Source of the DNA: Bin87 sp965220055
GTDB taxonomy: Bacteria > Chloroflexota > Dehalococcoidia > Lucifugimonadales > UBA3495
DNA length: 64,000 nucleotides
Assembly: GCA_965220055.1 (NCBI GenBank)
Contig: CBDCPE010000004.1
Coordinates: forward strand, 2,914,001 to 2,978,000
Direction: 5' to 3'
Shown here in pieces: positions 25,889-34,256 of the stretch (its first letter is position 1; each line of letters begins with the position of its first letter). The notes beneath the pieces were generated by a model. The model searched no databases, was not told where the DNA came from, and saw only the letters and a list, made by a program, of their open reading frames with translations. Both the position numbers and the translations under genes were made by a program.

Positions 25889-26536
25889 CTAGCCAGCGGC
25901 GATCGATTCCACCGAAGGATTGGTACGGTACTTGAGGGTCCAGAAATGGACTAGTCCAATTACCACAAATATGGCGACACAGTACCAAATAGGCGACCAC
26001 GAGATGTCGAATATCGCCTTGGCAATGATTATCGACGCGATGTAGACAAAAGCGAGGGTGATCGTGGTGCTGCGGGTGGTCCACAGGATCACCAATGCCG
26101 GCAACCCCATGAGCAGCACCGGGCCCATGAGCACGGCCGTGGTCACGCCGAGGGCAGTTGCCGCACCGCGACCGCCCCTAAAGCGAAGCCAAACGGGCCA
26201 GATATGCCCAGCCATGGCGGAGGCGCCAGCCAACATACCTGGCCCGGACAATTCCGGCAGCGATTCAGCCGGTTCGTGCGGATCCGTGGATATCAGGCTG
26301 ACCAGGATATTGAAGGCGAAAACCGGAGCGATACCCTTGGCGATATCCACGACACCCACGGCGATACCCCATCCGCGGCCGTAAATGCGGCCCATGTTGC
26401 CGGCGCCGGAGTTGCCGTCGCCCAAGTCGCGGATATCTGTGAAGCGTCGAGCGGCGCGGCGGGCAGCCAAGTATGCCGTAGGCAAGCTGCCCACCAGGTA
26501 GCCAACAACGAGTGCTGCGCCGGACAGCCACAACAT
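25889..26536 (-). CDS. plsY: acyl-phosphate:glycerol-3-phosphate acyltransferase PlsY
   Basis: A 215-residue integral membrane enzyme that makes lysophosphatidic acid. The PlsY motifs are clear: GSLPTAYLAARR, GDGNSGAGNMGRIYG and FRGGRGAATALG. GGAGG lies 7 bases before the ATG. ilvE follows upstream on the same strand only 42 bp away, but the functions are unrelated. A 20-residue insertion (STDPHEPAESLPELSG) sits in a loop. Confidence 0.93.
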   Translation of the reverse strand: MLWLSGAALVVGYLVGSLPTAYLAARRAARRFTDIRDLGDGNSGAGNMGRIYGRGWGIAVGVVDIAKGIAPVFAFNILVSLISTDPHEPAESLPELSGPGMLAGASAMAGHIWPVWLRFRGGRGAATALGVTTAVLMGPVLLMGLPALVILWTTRSTTITLAFVYIASIIIAKAIFDISWSPIWYCVAIFVVIGLVHFWTLKYRTNPSVESIAAG

Positions 26537-26578
26537 TGCACGACCTCCGACCTCGCGACGCCAGCGTTTATTGCATGA

Positions 26579-27544
26579 TCAGGTGGCTGCTACGGGCTGC
26601 CTTACCTGCGTGCACCAGTGCCTGTACTTGGGATTGTTACCGACCACGATATCGAAGTACATACGCTGCAATTCAGTGGTTATCGGACCAGGCTGACCGT
26701 CAGCGATGGGGCGACAGTCAAGCTCCACCACCGGTGTCAGATGAGCTGCCGTCCCGCTGAGGAAGACCTCGTCAGCGAGGTACAACTCGCTACGGTCGAT
26801 GGTACGCATCTGCACTTCCAAACCAAGGTCGTTGTCAGCCAGCTGCATAACGGTGTCGCGGGTGATACCGCCGAGGACGTTGTCCTCGAGGGGAGGGGTG
26901 TAGATGCGACCGTTTTTGACCATGAAAATATTCTCGCCCGAGCCTTCGGACACATGGCCGTCGTGGTTGAGCAAGATGGCCTCGTCGAAGCCGGCGATGG
27001 TAGCTTCGGTCTTGGCAAGGATGCTGTTGATGTAGATTCCGCATGCCTTGATGCGCGCCGGTATCATCGGGTCATCGACGCGACGCCAGGAGGAAGTGCA
27101 GCAACGCAACCGATCACTTCCCAGATAGTTGCCGAAAGGCACGGTGATCAGGGTGAAGTCCGACGACAGTTCCTGAAGCTTCAGGTTGGCAACCAGCTCC
27201 TCACTCTTGTAAGCGAGGGGCCGGATATATATGTCGGAATCGTGGCGGTTCCGTTCCACCAATTCGACGGTAATGTTGCAAAGATCTTCGGCCGAGTATG
27301 GGATGTCTAACATGAGGATGCGACATCCGTCCAAAAGGCGGTCGTAGTGCTCCCTCATACGAAAGATATTGATGGCTCCCTGCTCCTCATTCCAGTTGCC
27401 GCGGATACCCTCGAACACGCCGGTCCCGTAGTGGAGCGCGTGGGTCATTACGCTTACTTTGGCCTCGCTAGCTGGTACGAACTGCCCGCGGAAAAACACT
27501 TGCAGTTGGTCGGAATCGAAGGAAGCCTGGCCATTGGTAGTCAC
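26579..27544 (-). CDS. ilvE: branched-chain amino acid aminotransferase
   Basis: A 321-residue class IV PLP aminotransferase. VSVMTHALHYGTGVFEGIRGNW at the N-terminus, the PLP-lysine in KACGIYINSILAKTEA, FDEAILLNHDGHVSEGSGENIFMVKNG and GITRDTVMQLA define the family. GTG start preceded by AAAGGGGG. It converts Val, Leu and Ile to their keto acids and back. Confidence 0.95.
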   Translation of the reverse strand: MTTNGQASFDSDQLQVFFRGQFVPASEAKVSVMTHALHYGTGVFEGIRGNWNEEQGAINIFRMREHYDRLLDGCRILMLDIPYSAEDLCNITVELVERNRHDSDIYIRPLAYKSEELVANLKLQELSSDFTLITVPFGNYLGSDRLRCCTSSWRRVDDPMIPARIKACGIYINSILAKTEATIAGFDEAILLNHDGHVSEGSGENIFMVKNGRIYTPPLEDNVLGGITRDTVMQLADNDLGLEVQMRTIDRSELYLADEVFLSGTAAHLTPVVELDCRPIADGQPGPITTELQRMYFDIVVGNNPKYRHWCTQVRQPVAAT

Positions 27545-27783
27545 GTAATGCCCCCTTTGAGCATAGATTTCGCAGCATTATACCGTCGACAGCTGAATGT
27601 TGCCAATTCACAGAGGAACGCCGGACGGGTCAATACGACGGCTGTAGCCGCCTTATTGCAGGCGCGCGGACGGTTGATGGTGCGACAGGCTCACCAGAAC
27701 AGTCCGTTGACCGGATCAAGATGAGCGACGTCGGGATTGTGACAGCGGGTCGGACGGAACCAGGGTGGCCACGCCTCACGACC

Positions 27784-28428
27784 TCACGCGTTTTTCCGGT
27801 GATCTTCGGAGAGATCCGGAATCGGGGACGAGAGGAGGCAGTTGCTGACCAGATAGGCCAGGATGACATCGACGCATTCGCCGGGGGTTCGCCCGGTGGT
27901 GTCCATAGATATTTCGGCCTCCTGAGGACGCTCAAAGGGAGAGTCGATTCCGGTGAAATTGGTAATCTGGCCGGCGCGCGCGCGCCGATATAGGCCCTTG
28001 TTATCCCGCTGCTCACACAGTGCGAGCGGGGTGTCCACGAACACTTCGATGAATTTACCGTCCGGCACCAGGCTGCGAGCAAACACACGCTCTGCCTGGA
28101 AGGGCGAGATGCAGGCGGCAAGGGTGATAAGCCCGGCGTCGTACATGAGGCTGGCTACCTCGGCCATGCGCCGGACGTTCTCGCGTCGGGCGGCTTCGCT
28201 GAAATCCAAATCACGATTGAGGCCATGGCGAAGGTTGTCGCCGTCCAGCACGTAGGCGAGCAAGCCGCTATCATAGAGCCGCTTGGCCAGGCAATTGGCC
28301 AACGTCGTCTTGCCGGCGCCCGACAACCCGGTGAACCAAAGGACCAACGGCTCCTGGTTGAGCAACGCGGTCCGGTCGCGCCGGGATATGGCGTAGTCCT
28401 GCCAAAATACGTCTGCGTGCTTGCTCAT
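27784..28428 (-). CDS. cysC: adenylyl-sulfate kinase
   Basis: A 214-residue APS kinase, making PAPS from APS and ATP. P-loop GLSGAGKTTLAN (about 34-45), the DGDNLRHGLNRDL signature, ISPFQAER and FVDTPLALCEQRDNKGLYRRARAGQI with the family's C-terminal helix. ATG 28426-28428 is preferred; an in-frame GTG lies 9 bases upstream. PAPS could supply the arylsulfotransferase-like protein nearby or sulfate assimilation; no other cys gene is in the window. Confidence 0.94.
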   Translation of the reverse strand: MSKHADVFWQDYAISRRDRTALLNQEPLVLWFTGLSGAGKTTLANCLAKRLYDSGLLAYVLDGDNLRHGLNRDLDFSEAARRENVRRMAEVASLMYDAGLITLAACISPFQAERVFARSLVPDGKFIEVFVDTPLALCEQRDNKGLYRRARAGQITNFTGIDSPFERPQEAEISMDTTGRTPGECVDVILAYLVSNCLLSSPIPDLSEDHRKNA

Positions 28429-28499
28429 TTCGCGCACCGAGGATCAGTTATCGCCAGCGATTATATCGCAGACCGGCCAGCAACTACCCTGCTGGTGCG

Positions 28500-28660
28500 C
28501 TGACGCGTACCCACTTGCGTATAAACGGTCTTTGCCGGCGAAGCCACGCCACCCCGCGCTTGATACCGGGTGGGCGGCGATCTCGTTGCCAGAGGGGTCA
28601 TCGTCCAGGCGGTGGAACTGCCGCTCCGTTTCGCACCGCGCAATGACGAGCTGGGTTCGC
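28500..28660. repeat. degenerate copy of the dispersed TCATTGCGAG repeat
   Basis: GCTGACGCGTACCC, CTTGCGT and GGCGATCTCGTTGCCAGAGG, then CGCAATGACGAGCTGGGT, match in order the two copies near 33350 and 33926, with much drift. It fills most of the gap between cysC and the SelW-like gene (28429-28811). No gene lies here. Confidence 0.7.
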
Positions 28661-28734
28661 GTGAGTGCCATTGCGAAGACGCTATTTCACTTTGAGTGGA
28701 GGTGCCGCCATCTCAAAGCGTGATAATAACCGGG

Positions 28735-28763
28735 TTGTTGGAACGGTTCTTCTTTTGTGATAA
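28735..28763 (+). promoter_or_regulatory. probable promoter of the SelW-like gene
   Basis: TTGTTG at 28735-28740, 17-bp spacer, TGATAA at 28758-28763 (TAAAAT overlaps at 28761). The transcript would start about 40 bases before the ATG. Confidence 0.5.
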
Positions 28764-28811
28764 AATTCTCAAGGCAGGCGCCAAAAAATATGCTCCAATC
28801 GGAGGAGAAAC

Positions 28812-29099
28812 ATGGAAGGCAAAGTCCAGATCGAGATTACCTACTGCGTGCCTTGACAGCACCACGCTACCGCCACGTGGATGGCGAACGAGTTTTTCCG
28901 GGCCTACGGCGGCGACGCCGCGATCACGATCTCCCCGCGCGGTCAGAGCATCATGGAAGTGTTCGTAGACGGCGAGAAGATCTTTGACCGGAAGGCCGAG
29001 GGCAACATCTACCCCGACTTGGGCCGCGTCCGCAAGATGAAGGAAGTCATTTCCGCCAGGATCGCCAACGCCGATCTGGCCGTTGCCGCTGACAACTAG
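28812..29099 (+). CDS. SelW-like (SelT/SelW/SelH family) probable selenoprotein, UGA = Sec15
   Basis: ATG 28812 follows GGAGGAG at 28801-28807. The frame reads MEGKVQIEITYCVP, then TGA at 28854-28856, then QHHATATWMANEFFRAYGG on to TAG at 29097-29099, 95 residues in all. C-V-P-U is the CxxU redox motif of the Rdx thioredoxin-fold family. The rest (ISPRGQSIMEVFVDGEKIFDRKAEGNIYPDLGRVRKMKEVI) is the family body: VxVDGxxIxxRKxxGxxP. The TGA replaces the second Cys exactly, and a stem-loop begins 8 bases after it. A gene caller treating TGA as stop would report only a piece from 28881. Likely cytoplasmic thiol/selenol redox protein. Flanked by its own promoter and terminator. Confidence 0.85.
28865..28886 (+). 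promoter_or_regulatory. candidate SECIS stem-loop of the SelW-like gene
   Basis: Counting from the base after UGA, CGCUACC (9-15) pairs with GGAUGGCG (23-30) through seven pairs and one bulged A, closing a 7-base loop GCCACGU at 16-22. The apical loop position is within the range described for bacterial SECIS elements. It lies within the coding sequence, as expected in bacteria. Confidence 0.6.
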
Positions 29100-29123
29100 T
29101 CCGGCAAACCAAGCGGAATTTGT

Positions 29124-29155
29124 GACCGCCGCCCAATTGGGCGGCGGTCGTTTTT
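29124..29155 (+). terminator. rho-independent terminator
   Basis: GACCGCCGCCC at 29124-29134 and GGGCGGCGGTC at 29139-29149 form an 11-bp stem with loop AATT, followed by GTTTTTA. It ends the SelW-like transcript. Confidence 0.92.
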
Positions 29156-29181
29156 ATGGCGCTGATTTGCTGGCGGTGTGA

Positions 29182-29850
29182 CTACGATGCATCCCGGCGA
29201 AGGTTTTTGGACAACAGCAGCGGCTCAGTAAGTTCCTTCACTTTGTCGGAAACTCGCCAGATCGAGCGGTGACCATCGACGATGTACCAGTGAACAGGGT
29301 CAGACTCCGCCTGCTTGAGGAATCCTCGCCGAACGTTGTCATGAAAAGACAGCTCTTTTTCTTCGAACCTGTCGGGTGTATCACCAATCGGCAGCGCGAG
29401 TTGCAGTTCGCGGCTGTTCACGCGTTCCAACCCGATTAGTGGATCGATGTTCAGCAAGATTGTAAGGTCCGGATACAATTGACCAGTGGCAAAATCGTTG
29501 AGCCATTGGATTCGGTCCAATGGGACACCACGCCCGTATCCTTGGTAGGCAATTGTCGACCCCGCAAACCGGTCAGCTACGACCACTGCCCCGCAGGCCA
29601 AGTGCGGTTGTATTTGTTGCGCAATGAGTTCGGCTCGCGATGCCTCGAACAGCAGCAACTGCGCCAGGTCCGTAGCAGGCCGTTCGCTTACCAAGTATTG
29701 CCTCAAATAATTGCCCAATTCTGTGGACCCAGGCTCGCGCACCAGCACGGCATGGTAACCCTGCTCGCTCAGGTGTGATACTAGCAAACGCGCTTGCGTG
29801 GACTTACCAGCACCCTCGCCACCCTCAAATGCAATAAATGCCCCCAACAT
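29182..29850 (-). CDS. tmk: thymidylate kinase
   Basis: A 222-residue dTMP kinase making dTDP. P-loop FEGGEGAGKSTQ at 8-19, REPGSTELG (usually REPGGT), the DRFAGSTIAYQGYGRG substrate motif and LLNIDPLIGLERV. The LID segment after it is short on Arg. The C-terminus extends slightly beyond typical length. It begins 101 bp downstream of the R3H ATPase gene on the same strand. Confidence 0.93.
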   Translation of the reverse strand: MLGAFIAFEGGEGAGKSTQARLLVSHLSEQGYHAVLVREPGSTELGNYLRQYLVSERPATDLAQLLLFEASRAELIAQQIQPHLACGAVVVADRFAGSTIAYQGYGRGVPLDRIQWLNDFATGQLYPDLTILLNIDPLIGLERVNSRELQLALPIGDTPDRFEEKELSFHDNVRRGFLKQAESDPVHWYIVDGHRSIWRVSDKVKELTEPLLLSKNLRRDAS

Positions 29851-29951
29851 CGCCTTGACCCCTGATTGCCTGTTAACGATACGCTGTCAGGGTAGCAGAC
29901 GCGAGACCGAAGTTGCGCGTAGTGCTGCACCCGATTTCGTGGATAGCGCCG

Positions 29952-31622
29952 CTACGGGCGGTAGATGAGCACGCCGCGTTGGGGATCACGGCCGCGGCTG
30001 GTGGAGGCGAGATTGAACTCCTCGGCGAGCAAGTGCTGCAGGCGTCGGATGTAAGGACGCTGGGGGCCGAGCTGGACGCTGAATTCGCCGTCCAATACCC
30101 GACGAGCGGCGTCCTCGACTTCGGCACGAGCGGCAGCCATCGCATCGGGGTTGGTGTCCTCTCTTCCCTCGGACCGGCTGCGCGGGAGAGCCAAGTCAAT
30201 TCCCTGATCACGGGCGAGGGAGGTCAGGAACTCGGACACCTGGGGCACGGTGTTCTTGCGCAGGACGTACACGGGCACGTTGTTGCTCTCGGCGATGCGC
30301 ACCAACTGGCTGCCTCGCCGGTAGTGGTTCTTGGTGGTGAGCAGCACGCTGGCGCGGCGGAGCTCGCTGACGATCTCAGCGGTGGCCTCTCGCTCGGCCA
30401 GGGCTGCCTCAACCTTGTCTCGGCTGACGCCGAAAAGGAACAACCTGGCATCCAACCTGCGGCTGGTGGAACCGTTGGTATCGGGTTCATCTCGGAAGGA
30501 CTCCGGCGGGTACCCATCGTACTCGGTGTCGCCGCTGTCAGACCGCTTGCGGCCACGGCGACCGCGGATGTCGTTGGCCGACCACGGGGTCTGCCCGACC
30601 TCACTGGGGCGTAGAGCGGTCGTGCGGGTCACGTTGCCCTCGGTGTCCATGCGGCGCACCTCGGGCTCGACAGGATAGCCCCGCAGCCACTGGTCGACCA
30701 CCTGGGAGACGTCCTCGTGGACCAAGACCTCGTCCCAGTCGCGGATTTCGACCACAACATCAAAGGTGGGAGGGGCCTTGCGCTCGAGGACCGTTTTCTG
30801 GGTGCCACGGAACCGCGCCTCCTGATCGCCCAGGGTGACAGTCTGCACTCCGCCGACCAGGTCGGACAGCGTGGGGTTCATGATCAGGTTGTCCAGGGAA
30901 TTGCCGTGGGCGGTGGCGACCAACTGGACGCCGCGCTCGGCAATGGTGCGGGCGGCGGTGGCCTCCTGGGTGGTGCCCATCTCGTCGATGATGATTACCT
31001 GCGGCATGTGGTTTTCCACCGCTTCGATCATCACGCCGTGCTGTTCGGTCGGCGTCGGGACTTGCATGCGACGGGAATGGCCGATGGCGGGGTGCGGAAT
31101 GTCGCCGTCGCCGGCGATTTCGTTGGAAGTGTCAACGATGATAACGCGTTTGAGGGCTTCGTCGGCCAGGACACGGGCGACCTCGCGGAGCATGGTGGTC
31201 TTGCCGACGCCAGGGCGGCCCAAGAGGAGGATGTTCTGGCCGCTGTAGGCCAGGTCCTCGATGATCTTGATGGTACCGAATACGGCACGCCCCACGCGAC
31301 AGGTTATGCCAACCACGTCTCCGCTGCGGTTGCGAATTGCCGAGATCCGATGCAGGGTCCGCTCCATGCCGGCGCGGTTATCGTCGCCGAAGTTACCGAT
31401 GCCGGAGACGACATGCTCCAGATCTTCCCGGCTCGCGGGATCTTCGCCCAGGAGCACATCACCGTGGGAGAAACGGGCCTCGGGCACGCGTCCTAAATCA
31501 AGGATAACTTCTAACAGGTCATCAAGCTCTTCCTGCTGCCGGAGTTGCTGGGTAACCCTCTCCGGTAGGACTGCCAACAGTTGCTGCAATTCATCCTGGG
31601 CCAGCTGTTCGACCGTTACCAA
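29952..31622 (-). CDS. R3H-domain AAA ATPase (Ycf45/SpoIIIAA-like)
   Basis: 556 residues. P-loop LLLGRPGVGKTTMLREVARVL (about 131-151), Walker B VIIIDEMGTTQEA and VATAHGNSLDNLIMNPTLSDLVGGV are the SpoIIIAA/Ycf45 signature. The C-terminal section contains a jag/R3H-like nucleic-acid-binding end (RRLQHLLAEEFNLASTSRG). The start is TTG at 31620-31622, with AGGAGG 7 bases ahead, giving MVTVEQLAQDELQQLL. It may act on single-stranded nucleic acid; its cellular role is not settled. Confidence 0.88.
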   Translation of the reverse strand: MVTVEQLAQDELQQLLAVLPERVTQQLRQQEELDDLLEVILDLGRVPEARFSHGDVLLGEDPASREDLEHVVSGIGNFGDDNRAGMERTLHRISAIRNRSGDVVGITCRVGRAVFGTIKIIEDLAYSGQNILLLGRPGVGKTTMLREVARVLADEALKRVIIVDTSNEIAGDGDIPHPAIGHSRRMQVPTPTEQHGVMIEAVENHMPQVIIIDEMGTTQEATAARTIAERGVQLVATAHGNSLDNLIMNPTLSDLVGGVQTVTLGDQEARFRGTQKTVLERKAPPTFDVVVEIRDWDEVLVHEDVSQVVDQWLRGYPVEPEVRRMDTEGNVTRTTALRPSEVGQTPWSANDIRGRRGRKRSDSGDTEYDGYPPESFRDEPDTNGSTSRRLDARLFLFGVSRDKVEAALAEREATAEIVSELRRASVLLTTKNHYRRGSQLVRIAESNNVPVYVLRKNTVPQVSEFLTSLARDQGIDLALPRSRSEGREDTNPDAMAAARAEVEDAARRVLDGEFSVQLGPQRPYIRRLQHLLAEEFNLASTSRGRDPQRGVLIYRP

Positions 31623-31697
31623 CTATGCCTCCTGGTGGGGCTGCTTATTGTTGCGCTATCGTGGCCAAAGCTTCGGGGAATGACAGGTTATGGACGG

Positions 31698-32318
31698 CTA
31701 GCGAACACGGGGAGTGTCGATGAGGGAGGCTTCAGGGTCGAAGGGAGGTCCGCCGGCCAGGGAGACGAAGTAGCGGTGAATGCGGGCGTCGGGGGTGAGC
31801 TCGGGGTGGAATGAAGTGGCCATCATGTTTCCCTGCTGGACTGCAACTGGCCTGCCGTCGGCAAGGGCAGCCAGGATTTCCACCGAGTCACCGACCCGGA
31901 TAATTACCGGGGCGCGGATAAATATGGCATGATATTCGCGTTCACCCAACCCTCGGATCCGCAGGTCATGCTCGAAGGAGTCGACCTGGCGACCGAATGC
32001 GTTGCGCTGGACGCCAACGTCCATGAGGCCCATCGGCACTGGGTCGTCCTCGGTAATCTCGTTGGCCAGCATGATCATGCCCGCGCATGTGCCCCACACG
32101 GCCTTGCCCCGGGTGACCATGTCCGCAACGGGCTCGCGAAGATCGTACAGCGACATGAGACGACTGAGAGTTGTGCTCTCGCCGCCGGGGATGATCAGGC
32201 CGTCCAACCCGTCAAAGTGCTTTGGCAGGCGCACCTCAGTGGCCGCAAAGCCGACGCTGCGGAGCACGTGGCAGTGCTCCGCAAAATCACCTTGGACTGC
32301 CAAGACACCGATGTTCAA
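31698..32318 (-). CDS. pdxT: pyridoxal 5'-phosphate synthase, glutaminase subunit
   Basis: A 206-residue class I glutamine amidotransferase that feeds ammonia to PdxS. GVLAVQGDFAEH at the start, PGGESTTLSRL, the nucleophile Cys in VWGTCAGMIMLA and the His/Glu pair in SFHPELT. The TTG start at 32318 is 57 bp after pdxS. Conserved order pdxS-pdxT confirms the DXP-independent vitamin B6 route. Confidence 0.95.
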   Translation of the reverse strand: MNIGVLAVQGDFAEHCHVLRSVGFAATEVRLPKHFDGLDGLIIPGGESTTLSRLMSLYDLREPVADMVTRGKAVWGTCAGMIMLANEITEDDPVPMGLMDVGVQRNAFGRQVDSFEHDLRIRGLGEREYHAIFIRAPVIIRVGDSVEILAALADGRPVAVQQGNMMATSFHPELTPDARIHRYFVSLAGGPPFDPEASLIDTPRVR

Positions 32319-32375
32319 CTAAACGAACAGCCTCTTTGCCGTAAGCTCGATACGTTCTTTGCGAGAATAACCCGT

Positions 32376-33269
32376 TCAGATACTGCGGGTGGCGAGAAGT
32401 TCCTGATCGGACAACTCGCGAACGCTCCGGCCGACCATAGGCTCGCCGAGGTCCTTGGACACGTCGGCCAGGATATGGGGGTCATTGTAGTGAGTGACTG
32501 CCTGGACAATGGCGTGACCGCGGCCGGCCGGATCGCCGGACTTGAAGATGCCGGAGCCCACGAAGACGCCATCGGCTCCCAACTGCATCATGAGAGCGGC
32601 GTCGGCCGGGGTAGCCACGCCGCCGGCGGCGAAGTTGACCACGGGCAGGCGGCCTTCTTCGCGAGTTTGCATGAGGAGGTCAAGGCTCACACGCATATCC
32701 CTCGCCTCGACCACCATCTCATCGTCGGGCATATTCCGGAGCTTGCGGATGGCATCCTGCACGGCCCGCATGTGGCGGACGGCTTCGACCACGTCGCCGG
32801 TGCCGGCTTCGCCCTTGGTGCGGATCATCGCGGCGCCTTCGGACATGCGGCGCAGGGCTTCACCCAAGTCGCGGCAGCCGCAGACGAAGGGGACGGTGAA
32901 GTCGTGCTTCCAGACGTGATGCTCCTCGTCGGCGGGGGTCAGGACTTCAGACTCGTCGACGTAGTCGACGCCCATGGCTTGCAGGATCTGCGCTTCGACG
33001 AAGTGGCCGATACGGCACTTGGCCATCACCGGTATGGAAACGGAATTGATGATGTCAGCGATCATAGACGGATCGCTCATGCGCGCAACACCGCCATCGG
33101 ACCGAATGTCTGCGGGCACCCTTTCCAAGGCCATCACGGCGACCGCGCCGGCTTCCTGGGCGATACGGGCCTGCTCGGCGTTGACAACGTCCATAATGAC
33201 GCCGCCTTTGAGCATCTGAGCGTGGCCGGATTTAACGGTAAAAGTACCGGTTAGGACGTCTGCAACCAT
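32376..33269 (-). CDS. pdxS: pyridoxal 5'-phosphate synthase, synthase subunit
   Basis: The 297-residue (beta/alpha)8 barrel condenses ribose 5-phosphate, glyceraldehyde 3-phosphate and ammonia to PLP. GGVIMDVVNAEQARIAQEAGAVAVMALERVPADIRSDGGVARMSDP is the family fingerprint, with Lys in MAKCRIGHFVEAQ and VNFAAGGVATPADAALMMQLGADGVFVGSGIFKS near the C-terminus. AGGAGG lies 7 bases before the ATG. Confidence 0.97.
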   Translation of the reverse strand: MVADVLTGTFTVKSGHAQMLKGGVIMDVVNAEQARIAQEAGAVAVMALERVPADIRSDGGVARMSDPSMIADIINSVSIPVMAKCRIGHFVEAQILQAMGVDYVDESEVLTPADEEHHVWKHDFTVPFVCGCRDLGEALRRMSEGAAMIRTKGEAGTGDVVEAVRHMRAVQDAIRKLRNMPDDEMVVEARDMRVSLDLLMQTREEGRLPVVNFAAGGVATPADAALMMQLGADGVFVGSGIFKSGDPAGRGHAIVQAVTHYNDPHILADVSKDLGEPMVGRSVRELSDQELLATRSI

Positions 33270-33349
33270 GCGCGCGCCTCCTCAATGACAAAACGAATGT
33301 TTAATCCTATTATAGCCCCCGCCGCCGGGCCAATCAAATGGCTGCAGCC

Positions 33350-33412
33350 GCTGACGCGTACCCGCTTGCGTTCAAACTGTCATTGCGAGCGAAGCGCGGC
33401 AATCTCGTTGGC
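33350..33412. repeat. dispersed repeat, half copy
   Basis: GCTGACGCGTACCCGCTTGC continues into GTCATTGCGAGCGAAGCGCG and GCAATCTCGTTGGC. It shares these blocks with the copies at 28500 and 33926 but lacks the inverted right half. Confidence 0.75.
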
Positions 33413-33925
33413 GGAAATCGTGTGCTGGCACCCCGTACCGGCGAACAATCATTCGCCCCTACCGTCACCGCCATCGGTGGTTCCCGGTCCAGATCCATTT
33501 TCTATGACACCACTCCCTTGCCATATTCCGCACGTATGCTCTAACATGGTTGCACAGGCGGTAAACCGTTTCCATCGACCAGGTTCCGAGCCTTCACGGC
33601 CAATCAGCACTAAGTCGCTGCCGGCCTTTGTGGGTGACTGTCTCCGGCCACTTTACCCGGTGTAGTCGCCCCGGCCACCGCGCCCGCCACAGCGCGCCAT
33701 GCTTCAGGCATGGAGAATGAGAGCAAAAAACCAGCGCACCACCTCCGGCCGTAGGGCTGATAACCGCTCGGAACCTGGTCAACACCCTCTAAGTCATCGC
33801 CTGTACATCCCAAACATCGGGAAGAAGCCCATCGCAACACGAACCCGAATACTCTGAGGCGGCAGCGGTCCATCGCCTGTACCGTGCCGCCTCAAAAATC
33901 CCAACCCGCGCTCCCACCGGCAAAC

Positions 33926-34073
33926 CCTGACGTTTCCCGCTTGCGTTCTAACTGTCATTGCGAGCGCCCTTTTGCTTGTCATTGCGAGCGAAGCGCGGCA
34001 ATCTCGTCGGCAGAGGAGGCGTCGTCACGGCGAAGGGATTGCCGCTTCGCTACGCTCCTCGCAATGACAAACT
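33926..34073. repeat. dispersed palindromic repeat, fuller copy
   Basis: GTCATTGCGAGCGAAGCGCG then GCAATC (33978-34003) is followed 33 bases later by GATTGCCGCTTCGC, TACGCTCC and TCGCAATGAC (34037-34068), its imperfect reverse complement. The transcript or single strand could form a long hairpin. A nearby second GTCATTGCGAGCG at 33954 shows internal duplication. Confidence 0.8.
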
Positions 34074-34256
34074 GGGTGCGCGCGAGGCTGCAACCGTTAG
34101 CCCAGGGATCAGCCTGCATGCGGGAGAGGGAAGCGAGGCAGCAACCGGGTTTGGGTGCATTTTTCGGCTTGGGAAAAGCCGGTTAAATGCACTGGACCGC
34201 CGGGCTTCGCTGGCGATAGCGGTCATGATTGGCCGAGGGCTCCAAAGTTGACGGCC

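Larger units (their letters stand above)
33270..34256. other. 987-bp gene-free region with dispersed repeats
   Basis: Two copies of the TCATTGCGAG repeat (33350-33412 and 33926-34073) bracket about 500 bp without recognisable genes. Open frames on both strands have no family resemblance. It may be decayed mobile DNA. Confidence 0.6.

Noticed and set aside
31929..33254. 441-codon plus-strand frame across pdxT and pdxS
   Set aside because: It is the antisense of two confidently identified genes and reads as His/Gln-rich low-information sequence.
33926..34073. Possible CRISPR array from repeated GTCATTGCGAGCG units
   Set aside because: Only two direct units with unequal spacing, and a dominant inverted arrangement. 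No cas genes are nearby.
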